Source: Diplonema papillatum (Eukaryota > Euglenozoa > Diplonemea > Diplonemida > Diplonemidae). Taken from it: a stretch of 64,000 nucleotides of DNA. The notes beneath the pieces were generated by a model that saw nothing but the letters and a program-made list of their open reading frames with translations, was not told where the DNA came from and did not search any database. The translations under genes were made by a program, and so were the position numbers. Below are positions 51,701 to 60,922 of this stretch, in pieces. Location: NCBI GenBank assembly GCA_030068145.1, contig JAPJBO010000082.1:368564-432563 (forward strand). Reading direction: 5' to 3'. Numbering within the stretch: the stretch's first letter is position 1; the number at the start of each line of letters is the position of its first letter.

Positions 51701-54474
51701 AGGTGGGTGGTGTGTGTGTGGGTGGGTGGGGTGGGTGGTGAGTAGAAGGAGGTTTTCATCTCAGCACTACCGGCATGACGCATGACGACGAATGTTTGAA
51801 GAACAGTTTAGACTTGGAGGTTCAGCGGAGAAGCAGGTGCTACGCTCCACAAACCCAACCCGCAACGTACCACAAAACTCCCGCATCAACGAATCCACAA
51901 GACCAGACTGTAAGAGCCGAACCAAACCACCATCGCAAAAAAAGAAAGTGCCGTTTGTGGCGGTCGAGGTGGTCGTTGACGAGGTGATGCAGACACCGCA
52001 AAGTGTACCGTATACTGGATGACGCACGAATGGTTGAAGAAACATTTAGGCTTGGAGGTGCGGCGGGGAAGCGAGGCGCCGCCACTTTGCACCGTCCGGT
52101 GCTCTGATACACTTCGCAAATACAACACATCACAACCCCCCGAATCAACAAAACCCCAAGATCCACACCGTAAGCGCCCGAATCAAACCACCATGGCAAA
52201 AAAGGAAAATGCCGTTCGTGAAGGTCAAAGTGGTCGTTGACGAGGCGATGCGGACTCCGCAGAATGGACCGTAAACTGGATGACGCGCAATGACAAATGT
52301 TTGAACAAGGGATTAGACGTGGAGGTGCAGCGGAAGCGAGATGCCGCCACTTTGCACCGCCCGGTGCACTACAGCTCGCAAACCCGACCCGCAACACATC
52401 ACAAAAACGACCCGAATCAACAAAACCGTACGAGCCCGAAAAAAAAAGAGAAAATGCCGTTCGTGCGTACGGCTGCGACGAACACGGTTCCAATCCAGTT
52501 ATTGGGTGGTTGACGGCGGCGCATCCGCAGCAGCAGCGAAGTCAACCACCGCCACCGTCCACGCGCTGGCGGGTATGAACACGAAACCTTCCGAACCACG
52601 GAGAAGAAGAAGAAGGCAGAGGAGAACCGGGGGTAGTGAAGCAACGAACCCGCGGGGTATCGGCACCAGTCTGTCGTGAGCGTGCCACACCCTGGCAAAG
52701 ACAAGCACATTTGGCCAGGCGTGCAGGAGATTACTTGCGCACGTGCCAGGCAAGCACCGCCAGCACAGGTCGCAAGTGCCAGCGAGGTAGCCGCATGGGG
52801 ACCCCCAGTCCCAAACAGGGAAACTCCCGAAACTCCCCGAAACTCCCCGAAACTTGGGTCAGGATCAGGTGGGCAGCGTGTTGTTGAAGGGAGTGCCGGT
52901 GGTGAACAGCGAAGAGTAGTGTGTCGTATGGCGAGCAGTACTTCTGCATAAACTCACATGTGTAAGGCAGTCCTGCTGGTACGCGCTTGGTACGAGCTGG
53001 TGGGATTTATCTACCGTCAGCATGCTGTACCGGGGGAAAATACGAACTTTGTGGCCGCTTACACGGCAAAATACCCCTGCTTCACCAATCTTTATTTTGA
53101 CACCACCGCGCAGACGAACGGCGGAAAGCGATTGTGAACAGCAACGGCATTCCAATCGTGCTGCAATGCTTCGAGAAGTTTCTCGCGAAGGCCGAAATAG
53201 TCGAGTACTCCTGCGTGCTGCTCTTCAACCTTTCGTCTATTCGTATGTCGCCTACCCCCTTCTCCGCAACGTAGTTCAATGCTCAGAAGCGCTTTTTATC
53301 CGAGTAGCAGCGCTTGGTCTCTCTCAAGAAAATGGCGAGAGACACGAAATGCCGAAAGCGTACAAGTAGACACTCACCGTGCGAGATGCTAGGGGACGCT
53401 AGCAAACCAACAGCTGCTGCTCACTGCGCGAGCGGTCAGCTAGTACACCAGTTGCCGCCATGGAAAAAGGTTTCCTTTTCGTGTTTGCGGTTGTCAGGTG
53501 GTAGGGGATCATTGACCACCATGTATTTCGCGCTGCACGTGTGTTTCTCGACACGGTGACGCGGGGCGCGGCCCACACCGCTCCTCAAAGAAACTTCACC
53601 CGCCGTTGGAGTACGGTATAGCATCGACAGGCGACCGGAAACCTCCTGCAGAGATGGTCCCTGAACTCTGACTCGTCTCGTCTCTCTCACTTTCTGTGGG
53701 GCAGCAGGACACCTTGTCCAGGTGGGTAGCGTCACCTCCCCGATGCGAGCTGAGTGCCAGATGGATGCGGGCAACTGCACCTTTGTACCACCGACACCCT
53801 CTGGGTGCTTCCAGGTTACGCGCAATCGGGGGTTTGAAACATGATGATTAATATCAAAAGCCCGCACCCACGCGGCGTTGACTGTGGCTGGTCTTTGTAA
53901 GGGAAGGCTGCCTTGATGTTACTTTGATCAAACTCACCCTTAAGCTGAAACACTTTCTGTCTATCACTAGAGATTTTGATGCAACTACACAGCTGAACAC
54001 GTAACACCAACGCTGTGCGAGAAGGGCGTTCCTGTCGTGATCAAGGCGATGGAAGCGTATCCGGAAACTGAGGTCATCTTGAAGTTCGGGTTGGGGATCC
54101 TGATGAACATCGCGCGGAGCACGAAGAACGAAGCCCACGCCGCAACGATGCTGCAGCAGGGGGGAGCGCTGTGGCTCACCAAAGGAATGACGGACTGCGT
54201 GCACAACGAGTACCTGGTAGAGCACGCCGTCCTGCTGCTCGCCGCCCTCGTGTCTCATGGGTCCCTCGCGCAGCATCCCGCACTCAAGCCGACGGTTGAG
54301 CCGCTGGTCAGCGCGTTGAGGCGGTATTCGTCGAACAAGGCCATGGCCAAAGAGGGGAACAAGGCCCTGTGGTACCTCGGCCTCGACCCCGCCAACCGAG
54401 TCACCATCATTCGGCACGGCCTTGAGGTTCTCAACGACACCATAGACGCCGTCGCGCAGACGCTGGGCACCTGA
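45776..54474 (+). CDS. Trypsin-fold pseudoprotease fused to armadillo-type repeats
   Basis: Five exons join in frame: 45776-46287, 50284-50478, 50849-51090, 53114-53242 and 53993-54474. All introns are GT-AG, phases agree at each join, and the product is 519 residues. Residues 18-200 or so resemble a trypsin-like (PA clan) peptidase: FADRGTGFLVAPGLIMTS, then at the exon 1/2 join YNSAGCPVFNSKGTLVGLQ. The three catalytic positions are lost. The T-x-H-x-V site reads TSLAV (residues 34-38). The Asp strand reads LQYVVVACD. The G-x-S-G-x-P motif reads N-S-A-G-C-P, putting Ala175 at the serine. An acidic insert (near residues 125-155) splits the domain. Residues 237-519 form Leu/Ala-rich helix pairs such as DVVLAAVDELQKNI and RIVCAAVRSLWQLS, typical of ARM repeats, which bind protein partners. 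A scaffold role is inference. I chose the ATG at 45776 because codon use turns host-like there. Confidence 0.85.
47015..47100 (-). repeat. Inverted family C tail fragment
   Basis: On the minus strand it reads GTCACCCGGAGACTTTAAAA then CCCCGGAGTTTCACGCGAAC, with GGATATC upstream. It is one of the few repeat copies in opposite orientation. Confidence 0.65.
47455..47530 (+). repeat. tRNA-like SINE head (Pol III A-box and B-box pattern)
   Basis: TGGCACAGTCGTCAGTGG resembles an A box and GGTTCGGTTCC a B box, at tRNA-like spacing, with a T run (TTTTTT, about 47518-47523) just after. The T arm is imperfect and no acceptor stem forms, so it is not a tRNA gene. Confidence 0.35.
47750..47900 (+). repeat. 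Minisatellite, about 46-bp unit x3
   Basis: Variants of CGCC.GACTGG.CAAAAGGTGC plus GGGTTTGCA.A repeat three times. A G/C-rich palindromic stretch (GGGGGCCCTCCCCCC) lies just upstream at 47560-47670. Confidence 0.8.
48159..49073 (-). CDS. Antisense ORF in intron 1: Arg/Ser-rich repeats plus Cys-rich zinc-finger-like C-terminus
   Basis: ATG at 49073 to TAG at 48159 (304 codons), opposite to the host gene. Ten or so copies of a 45-bp minisatellite give 15-residue repeats (SCTRRSASRRRWRSP) because 45 is divisible by 3. All minus-strand frames through the array stay open, so the repeat itself is not evidence. The C-terminal 110 residues are outside the array and look coded: ICPVCEQKLL, VKWICDRVPVC and WACKPCDMDYCPGCALG. 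This C-x2-C / W-x-C / C-x2-C-x4-C-x2-C spacing is like ZZ-type or related zinc fingers. A second Cys/His cluster (KCRCHKAGKHCHK) ends the ORF. It may be a nested gene, or a captured exon with a random upstream frame. Confidence 0.4.
   Translation of the reverse strand: MLPFSHSRNKLYYSHTVATNATILTQSKQFLPASSSCTRRSASRRRCRSPSCTRRSISRRLWRSPSCTRRSASRRRWRSPSCTRRSASCRRWRSPSCTRRSTSRRLWRSPSCTRRSASCRRWRSPSCTRRSASRRRWRSPSCTRRSASCRRWRSPSCTRRSASCRRWRSPSCTRRSASRRRWRSPSCTRAAPVPTSSHICPVCEQKLLPRTAVKWICDRVPVCLSAPKRRRGHEAVKIQSWACKPCDMDYCPGCALGGGPIGQWANGRPTTSPHSSSDPCCSSSSGNLKCRCHKAGKHCHKFSG
48506..48970 (+). repeat. 45-bp minisatellite (about 10 copies)
   Basis: Unit GAGTGCAGCTGGGGCTTCGC plus CATCGCCTGCGGGAAGCGGATCGTC. 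Copies differ at a few fixed positions (TGCGGG or TGCAGG; TTCGCCATC or TGCGCCATA). Confidence 0.95.
48992..49095 (+). repeat. Short tandem repeat, about 32 bp x3.3
   Basis: TGTGTGAGAATGGTAGCATT plus TGTTGCGAC repeats three times with one diverged unit (AGTATAATTTG). Confidence 0.9.
49495..49628 (+). repeat. Family A2, first half
   Basis: T run plus GTATAAGCACCTGCTTTGTA to GTTTAGTGGCGGGCGTAAGC. A family E 5' scrap (GTCCTGGCTGTGACGAGCTA) lies at about 49407-49440. Confidence 0.8.
51105..51180 (+). repeat. Family A1 fragment at the start of intron 3
   Basis: A T run plus ACATAAGCGCCAGCTTGGAG begins about 15 bases after the exon 3 donor at 51091. Confidence 0.8.
51655..51745 (+). repeat. GGTGGGTGGGT-type low-complexity tract
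   Basis: A G/T-rich run of GGTGGGT and GGTAGGT units inside intron 3, with many G-triplets in close succession on this strand. Confidence 0.85.
51775..52500 (+). repeat. Tandem repeat, about 245-260 bp x3, in intron 3
   Basis: Three diverged units start at about 51775, 52018 and 52279 (each TGACGC...AATG.TTGAA). They share CCGTTCGTG.., AACCAAACCACCAT.GCAAAA and GTGGTCGTTGACGAGG.GATG. Confidence 0.85.
53604..53690 (+). repeat. Family M in intron 4
   Basis: GTACGGTATAG...GACCGGAAACCTCC.GCAGAGATGGTCCC and a CT-rich end, as at 14092-14175. Confidence 0.6.
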
Positions 54475-54590
54475 TGGCACACCCGGCAATTCTTCCGGCA
54501 CCCGAGTCATCGTCACCCGCGGCTCGGATGTGTACAGCGGCTTATCTTCAGTCGCCTTCGTTCGCCACGTGCGGTGCTCCATTACTTGAC

Positions 54591-54596
54591 AATAAA
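54591..54596 (+). promoter_or_regulatory. Possible AATAAA polyadenylation signal
   Basis: AATAAA lies about 117 bases after the stop of the pseudoprotease-ARM gene. Whether this organism uses AATAAA is unknown. Confidence 0.25.
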
Positions 54597-55097
54597 AATT
54601 CGTAGAAGTACTGCTACCCGAGCAGTTTCACGAGTCGCTAGTGCAGCGACGAGGCTTGCATGTTGCGCCAACATTGGGCGGGTGACCTTTTCACACCGCT
54701 CTCGCTCTCTTTCCCTCTCGTAAAGTCTCCGCGTTAGCGATTCGATATCACCGCTTACACATCTAGATCGGGCCCTGGACTGCTCAGCGCGTATTAGCTC
54801 CTCTGACCCGTTGTGCTCTCTCTCTATCTCTCTGTCTTGCCCGTCCTCGTCTCGCCTTTATTTACACGGCCCACACATTTACAAAAAGATCCGACCTGAA
54901 TAACCTGAAGAGTCCCCCCTCTCCCAGTAAAGGTGCAGCGCATGCATCGCTCCCCCGTTCCTCCGGTCTTTTTCTTTTTTTTGCGAGCGTTCACTTGTCC
55001 TTCAGTCTTCATTCTGCCGTCGCAGGCGCGCCGGCGGGCGAGCGAGGTAGCCGAACCGCCAGCTTCCGACCGAACGAGTTAAAACCAGTATTGTTGG

Positions 55098-55240
55098 TGT
55101 TAGCAATCTTGCGCCCTCCAAAGTAGTGTGCGAGGCTAAAAAGACGCAGACCGCGTGTTTTGGTAGAAATCCTGACACGAAGATGATCCACATATAGCAC
55201 AGTTGGGGTTTGCGGGCTTATGGAAAACGATCAACCGGCA
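55098..55240 (+). repeat. Family K (diverged)
   Basis: GTTAGCAATCTTGCG, AGGCTAAAAAGACGCAG, GCGTGTTTTGGTAGAAATCC and AAAACGATCAACCGGCAC. Confidence 0.6.
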
Positions 55241-55365
55241 CGCAACAAACCGGCTCTCGTTTCTTGCGGGTTTCCGGTCGGGCGTGCGTCCGGTCGCGTG
55301 CTGGCTGTCAGCGCGGGGCTGGTGTCCCCAGGAGTCCGAAAACGGTTCCTCTCTTTTTTGGGAGA

Positions 55366-55638
55366 AGGGCTTCCGCCTTCGACGTGGCTCTGTCCTTTGG
55401 GAAGTCCCAAAGCGGCGGAAACCAGGGGGCGGAACTATGGATAAGATTGTTGCTTAGGTATCCTGGCAAAGCAACAAAAACAAAGCAGCCTCCCCGGGGA
55501 ATCACTGTCGTTGCGTGAGTGGGCGGGGTGGGGACGATAGAAACCCCAGGGCAGTTGGAGTATGTCTTGCGATGCAGAGGAGTTGTTGAACGCGTCGTTG
55601 GCCTGCACGCATCCGTTCGGCGACGTTCGGGACAAGCT
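55366..55638 (+). pseudogene. Truncated tandem copy of the 55963 gene (promoter plus first codons)
   Basis: Nearly identical to 55763-56038. It carries the same CTTCCGCCTTCGACGTGGCT upstream sequence and the same start (ATG at 55562), encoding MSCDAEELLNASLACTHPFG and VRDKLV, then stops at TAA. It breaks off exactly where a family A1 fragment begins (about 55638). It is probably a dead copy, though the promoter may still be active. Confidence 0.85.
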
Positions 55639-55750
55639 GGTGTAAGCGAAGAACAAATCAGATTGTGTTTGTATTGTATTTGCCCCTCTTAGAGTCTACT
55701 TCAACATTTCCTCCCTTCCATTCGGAGTCAAAGCAGCTACGTCGGGTGGG
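55638..55750 (+). repeat. Family A1, second-half fragment
   Basis: GTGTAAGCGAAGAACAAATC to GAAGCAGCTACGTCGGGT. It lies between the dead and intact copies of the membrane-protein gene. Confidence 0.8.
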
Positions 55751-55962
55751 ACAAAGGCTTCCGCCTTCGACGTGGCTCTGTCCTTTGCGAAATCCCAAGC
55801 GGCGGAAACCAGGAGGCGGAAATATCGGCAGTTCAAGATGATCTGATTATAGCTAAGGTATCCTGGCAAAGCAACAAAAAACAAAGCAGCCTCCCCGGGG
55901 AATCACTGTCGTTGCGTGAGTGGGCGGGGCGGGGACGATAGAAACCCCAGGGCAGTTGGAGT

Positions 55963-56421
55963 ATGTCTTGCGATGCGGAGGAGTTGTTGAACGCGTCGTT
56001 GGCCTGCGCGCATCCGTTCGGCGACCTTCGGGACAGCTACGAGTGTTATGAGGGTGTGAAGGCGACGGCACCGGAGTTCTCGCAATTTTCGGGCTGGTCA
56101 GACTTCTGCACGTCTTTGCCCGCCAGGTGCAACTCGGGGCAGTGCTGGTGTGCGAGGGAGCCGGGCAAGTGCGGGCTCGCGTTCGCACTGCTGATATTGT
56201 TCCTCCTGTTCTGGGTCGTCGTCGCCGCACGCGCGTGCTGCTTGACCGCAAACCGCGGCAGTCGTTCAGTGTACGCCCTGCTTCCCCTGAGCGCGGAGGA
56301 AAATGGTACTGCGCCTTTCGCTTCTGTCGACAGCAACCTGCTCTCCACTCAAGTTCCAGATCCCGAGCACGTGTCTTTCACCGAAGAGGTGCACTGCTCT
56401 TCTGAGATCGAGTTGCGGTGA
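55963..56421 (+). CDS. Small Cys-rich single-pass membrane protein (unknown)
   Basis: A single-exon frame of 152 residues. The N-terminal 70 or so residues are Cys-rich (SCDAEEL, LACAHPFG, YECYEG, FCTSLPARCNSGQCWCAREPGKC), as in a disulphide-rich outer domain. One strong membrane span follows (LAFALLILFLLFWVVVAA, about residues 72-89), then ACCLTANRGSR and a short acidic tail. There is no clear signal peptide, so topology is uncertain. I do not recognise the family. Support comes from GC-rich codon use and from the truncated upstream copy, whose single-base differences over the first 27 codons are few. The start is fixed by that shared ATG. The upstream flank with the CTTCCGCCTTCGACGTGG block is the likely promoter. 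Confidence 0.65.
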   Translation: MSCDAEELLNASLACAHPFGDLRDSYECYEGVKATAPEFSQFSGWSDFCTSLPARCNSGQCWCAREPGKCGLAFALLILFLLFWVVVAARACCLTANRGSRSVYALLPLSAEENGTAPFASVDSNLLSTQVPDPEHVSFTEEVHCSSEIELR

Positions 56422-57078
56422 ATGCTGCTTCTCTCGTAGAATCGGTGGTCCTGAGCCACCTGACCACGAACCAGACTCGCGTCGCTGTTTGCACATGTGC
56501 AGATACGACACCGTTCAGCTCACCAATCCAAGACGTTGTACAACTCCCATCGAGCTTGTGTCGATACACGGGACTCCTGCATACACGAAACTCTTGCATG
56601 TCTGCGCTCGGTTTTATACATGGGACTCCACAGCACCGCCTTCTAGCCTGACCTGCACAGGGTTCGAACCTGTCCTGCGTCCCTGCGCTCGCAAACTAAC
56701 CAAATATTTCTGCTACGAATCCTGTACAAATAAGTTCTACAACCCCGGTCCAGCTGAGTGTTTGCTTGACAACGCTGGGGGTCTCCAACAGACCGAAGCG
56801 TAAATGACAGCAGCATCGTCCGGCGCCGGCGTTGCGGGCTCGTGTTTGCTTTTTGTTTTTGCCCGAAACCAAAAAGCCCTTTTGTGCCATATATCTGCTT
56901 CGGAATAATACCATGAGCAAGTACCGTGACTGGCCACACGGCAAAAGCGGAAGAGATGAAACATGCCAAGAACACGTTCGATCAGGTATCACAAGTTCCA
57001 GAGCCAAGGCATCCGATAAGTGTTATCGATGTCACCTTCGATCAACCGCGATTGAATCGAGGGGAACAGTCGTCTTGC

Positions 57079-57787
57079 CTATTCACCGATGCTCGGGACT
57101 CTTTTGATTTTGATCTTTCCCGAAGGCCGTCGCGTCGTCTTTCTCGGCACGAACGAGCTCAAACGCCTCAGAAAGGCCAGAATCGCCTGCCAGTACTTTC
57201 CATACTCCTAACCACAAAGAAAGGTTCCGCATTTTATTTGCTTTTTCAGATATATTCTTTGTGTCCTTTGTGACATGAACAGCGGGCACGAGAATGAAGT
57301 GAGACCTCGGGTTCCATGCGTTTTCCGATGTCCAAAAACAGGCAACTTCCAATTGTCGTGCTGAACGCAATGGGCATGACCAACTCCCGGTGTTTCACCT
57401 TGTGTCCTTTGGAATTTTCGAGCAGCACCACCTGCACTTGGCGTCCCCCTCGTTCCGTTTTAGGTAAAACGGAACAAATCTGACTCTAGTGTGGCCTGTG
57501 CATGGCCGGGCAAATTCAGCGCAAGCCCGGAAGAACGTAAGGGGGTCCGATTTCTTATTTTGCACCAGCCCTCCAGGTCATGGCAGGTGACCGGGGACCT
57601 CTGCATTCAGTGTGAGTCCGGCGAAATTGGCGAACACACGGCAATTTTTCTTCTTTCCTGAACGAACTCACCTTCTTCACCAACCATCCGTACCCCAGTG
57701 CAGGTGGGGTCCACCACCCGTAGGCCCGTAGCCTTTCGTGCAGCTCATGTAGTTGGAGGGTCCACACCGGACCCTCCGACATCTCCC
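57079..57787 (-). CDS. Putative multi-exon gene of unknown function (3' part)
   Basis: Three minus-strand exons join in phase: 57787-57672 (GEMSEGPVWTLQLHELHERL, RAYGWWTPPALGYGWLVKK, donor AAG|GTGAGT), 57479-57306 (ICSVLPKTERGGRQVQVVLL to FLDIGKRMEPE) and 57207-57079 (EYGKYWQAILAFLRRLSSFV to KIKIKRVPSIGE, then stop). The first donor is textbook and the acceptors have pyrimidine tracts. The second donor (GAG|GTCTCA) is weak, so the exon 2 end may differ. The first exon may begin earlier, near 57819, because the frame stays open. I found no start exon between here and 58680. The gene would run opposite to the kinase-like gene at 58683. The protein is basic at its end and I recognise no family. 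Confidence 0.45.
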
Positions 57788-58254
57788 CTAGAACAACCGG
57801 GAAAACTCCGCAGGTAGCCTGAATGCAGCTCAACGTAATACGAAGGCCTTGCCTTCCTCGCTTACAACGCTGGAACGGTGTTGCTATTCAATAAGTAGCC
57901 AAAAGCAGACTTTAAGCTATGAGCACATGCGACAGTTCCATGTGACGTTGTGAAAACTACTCTAGCTGGTCGTCTTGAAACGGCTTTCAGAAGGTCGGTG
58001 GCGCCCTTACTCCCCCCCCCATTGTGGGGTAAAAGAAGACAAGTCGCTACGGTCAGTCGAGTGTCGGTTTTGCACCATTCTTTCCCGGAATCGTCCTTTC
58101 ACTCGGGTCAAACTGTCAGCCGGCGGATCATGCCCCTTCCGCAACAACCGAATACTAACGAGGAGAACAGAGGAAAGGTGTGGACGAAGTGCGGTAGGAA
58201 CAGAAATGTCGAAATTTTAGTAAAGAACGCAATTTGTCAAGAGCAAAAAGCGAT

Positions 58255-58545
58255 CGATGGTAGCGTACTATCCCCTCACTCCCGTTAGGTGAACAAAACA
58301 GGTTTGAAGGAAGTGCGCACAACCAACGTACGCAGAACATGGACAGGGGTGGAGTGGACAATGATGCGAGATGTCTGGACCCAAAAAGCCCGCCAAAGAA
58401 GGCCCGCAGCAACGCGACGGTTTACGACCAAACAAGAAAAGAGCGAGCAAACTGAGTTTTGGCATCTTATTTCTTATTTCTCTAGCTGAAGCGCGTCACC
58501 AAAACCGCCTCGCCAAGCAAAGGTCGCAAGACACCACACTGATCG
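58255..58545 (+). repeat. Families G and H just upstream of the kinase-like gene
   Basis: Family G (about 58262-58330) and family H (about 58484-58545) match 44858-44930 and 43586-43650. The frame running through them into the gene at 58683 is therefore not taken as coding. Confidence 0.7.
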
Positions 58546-58682
58546 TCCTTCGGGATCGACAGTATCACAAGAAAACATGCGCCCCCATTAACAGAGCGAA
58601 GAGGCCCGGAAAAGAAAGCGAAGCCCGCCCCCGCCCTTATCCCGCCCCTTCTCCCCAGCAAACACCGCCGCGCAAGATCATC

Positions 58683-59733
58683 ATGTCGGAGGCGAACTCT
58701 GATGGCACGATCGCAGTGCGGCTGCCCATCGACGAAGCCGCGGTGGTGAAGGTGCTGCGCGCGAAGATCTCCGAGTTCCCGAAGCAGGGGAACGTGACGT
58801 TCCGGCAGTTCAACGCCGGCATGAGCAACCCGACGTACCTGATCACCCCGGAGGGCGGGTCGAAGAAGTACGTCCTGCGCAAAAAACCGCCCGGCAAACT
58901 GCTGCCCTCTGCCCACCAAGTCGAACGAGAGTACAAGCTGATGAACGCGCTGCGCGACACGGACGTGCCCGTACCCCGCGTGCACTTCCTCTGCGTGGAC
59001 CCGTCGGTGTGCGGGCAGACCTTCTTCGTCATGGACTACGTCTGCGGCCGCATCCTCGAAGAGGAGGCTCTCCCCGGCTTCACCGAAGCCGAGCGAAAAG
59101 CGCTCTGGGCGGACATCATGAGCATCCTCGCGAAGCTGCACGCCGTCGACTACAAGAAGGTCGGCCTCGGAAGCCTCGCGAAAACGACCGGCGGATACGC
59201 GAAGCGCCAAGTCGCGACGTGGGACCGGCAGGTGAAGATGGGCGACGAAATCGTGACGCAGGGCATGCGGAGGAACCGCCGCTCGTACAACCCGGAGGAC
59301 CTGAAAAAGCTCGGCAAGTGGCTCGCCGCAAGGCTCCCCTCATCGCCGGAGCCCACGTGCATCGTGCACGGCGACTACCGGCTGGGCAACCTGATCATCC
59401 ACCCCACCAAGCCGAAGGTCCTCGCAGTCCTTGACTGGGAGATCTGCACGCTGGGCCACCCGGCTGTCGACGTGCTGTGGTGCCTCGCCTCGCGCGAGGT
59501 GGAGTACTCGATGAACCCCACGCGCGGCTTGAAAAACGGCCCGTTCCCCGGGACCCCTACCAAGAGCGAGATGATGGCGCTGTACAAGGCACGGCGGGGC
59601 TTCGACATTTGCACGCCCGAGGAGTGGAGCTTCTTCACCGTGCTCAACTACTACCGTTCCGCGGCCGTGGCTCACGGCGTCTACGCCCGGGCGTTGCAGG
59701 GGAACGCGAGTTCGGCGAACGCTTTGCGATTTG
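58683..59733 (+). CDS. ACAD10/11-type aminoglycoside-phosphotransferase-like protein (first exon; 3' end not found)
   Basis: ATG at 58683 opens MSEANSDGTIAVRLPIDEAA. Residues about 35-345 form an APH (kinase-like) fold: nucleotide-loop region QFNAGMSNPTYLI, lysine region YVLRKKPPGKLLPSAHQVERE, hinge FFVMDYVCGRI, catalytic loop IVHGDYRLGNLIIHP (His229, Asp231, Asn236) and metal-binding VLDWEICTLGHPAVD (Asp251). This matches the APH part of ACAD10/ACAD11 and related stand-alone proteins. In those, the domain is linked to fatty-acid (4-hydroxyacyl) catabolism. Near GNASSANALRFG the frame meets a likely phase-1 donor (TTTG|GTGTGC at 59733). Read-through gives only 18 more odd residues. A strong acceptor at 60366 would fit the phase (then GVEAPQWTRCEPEKE), but I see no conservation there. 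An acyl-CoA dehydrogenase part is not in the window. Confidence 0.85.
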
Positions 59734-60922
59734 GTGTGCTACCTTGTGTTTTCTGTGTGGTCATGAAAGGCAAAGTAAGCTGTTGCTGAGATATCGTTGA
59801 CACGTAACCGCCTCGGGGCAAAGGAGGAAGCTAGGCAAAGTCACCGGATCCGCCACCTCTTAGATCTTAGAAGATTAATACATTAATTCAACAAATACCT
59901 AAGCACTTGTACAAGGTCAATATCCCTGTCGCTATGAGATCAAGACGAGTTTGCCTGTGTTTCAGACGAAAAGGTTGGTCCTGGTTGAGACGAATGCGTG
60001 CCAGACTGGTCCGTGTTTCTGAAGCCGTGGCAAAACGGGAGCATCCGAGAACGTGCTTGGAATAACATGTGCACAGCACCGTTTTCTAAGTGCAGCCTGT
60101 TGCGGTCCCTTAAACCACCGGACATGTTGCCAAACCTTTATCGTGGAACCTGAGGGTCCGCAGACAGGCCAGCGATGAAAGCAGGGTTTGCCAGGTAGCT
60201 GCTCGTTGCTGCCACTTGTTCTGGCCTCGGTGTGCCTCAGGACAAGAGAAGGAAACGAGAATGGGTGGGGAGTTCATATTTCCCCTCTCTTCGTCAACCC
60301 AACCCCTTAACTTCTGCGAAGCGCGAAGCATCAAACGTGCGTAGAGTCCGCACACCCTTCTTGCAGGCGTGGAAGCCCCACAGTGGACGCGTTGCGAACC
60401 CGAAAAAGAGGCCCACATGCCGAAGAGCCCCCCGGAGCTGCTGGGGGTTCAAGCGGAATTCCACCAGGGGACTACTTTAGTTGATTTAGACCACAACGGT
60501 CTAAATCTACAAACCGGGGTTGACCGAGGAACCGGGGAAAAAATAAAAGAAAATGTCGGAAAAACGGAAAACACAGCGTTTCCAGGAAAGATAGGTGGGG
60601 AGATGGTATTTACACGGTGCGCGCGAAGGCGCCGGCGGCGCTGGAGGGCAGACCAAGCCGCGGTTATTTTTGGACAAAGTTGCGGAGGTGTGTCAGCCCC
60701 GAGCCACCGAAACGAAAGCGCTGACTAAACCGCCGTAGAACCACCCCCCACAAACAGTCAATATCTGCAAACCCCTGGAACCTCTGAACAAATAAAGGGG
60801 GGGGTCGAATAATAAACAAAGTTCCGGGTGGCCGAACAGTAGCAGGATCAAATAGTGGTAGTGTTTTTAGACAACCAGACGTGTGTCAAATATGATCAAC
60901 AACATTTCACCGCATTAATTCA
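59734..60922. other. Probable intron or 3' region; no certain exon
   Basis: After the likely donor, 60367-60728 is open in the matching phase (MPKSPPELLGVQAEFHQG and beyond) behind a good acceptor, CTTCTTGCAG. It may be exon 2, but no homology supports it. Confidence 0.35.

Noticed and set aside
56641..56690. tRNA gene on the minus strand (ACAGG-TTCGAAC-CCTGT T arm)
   Set aside because: No matching acceptor stem, D arm or anticodon arm could be formed upstream.
58371..58682. Upstream extension of the kinase-like gene
   Set aside because: It runs through the family H repeat; similarity to the APH family begins after 58683.
59734..59789. Read-through end of the kinase-like ORF (VLPCVFCVVMKGKVSCC)
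   Set aside because: It follows a plausible donor at 59733 and does not resemble the family; more likely intron.
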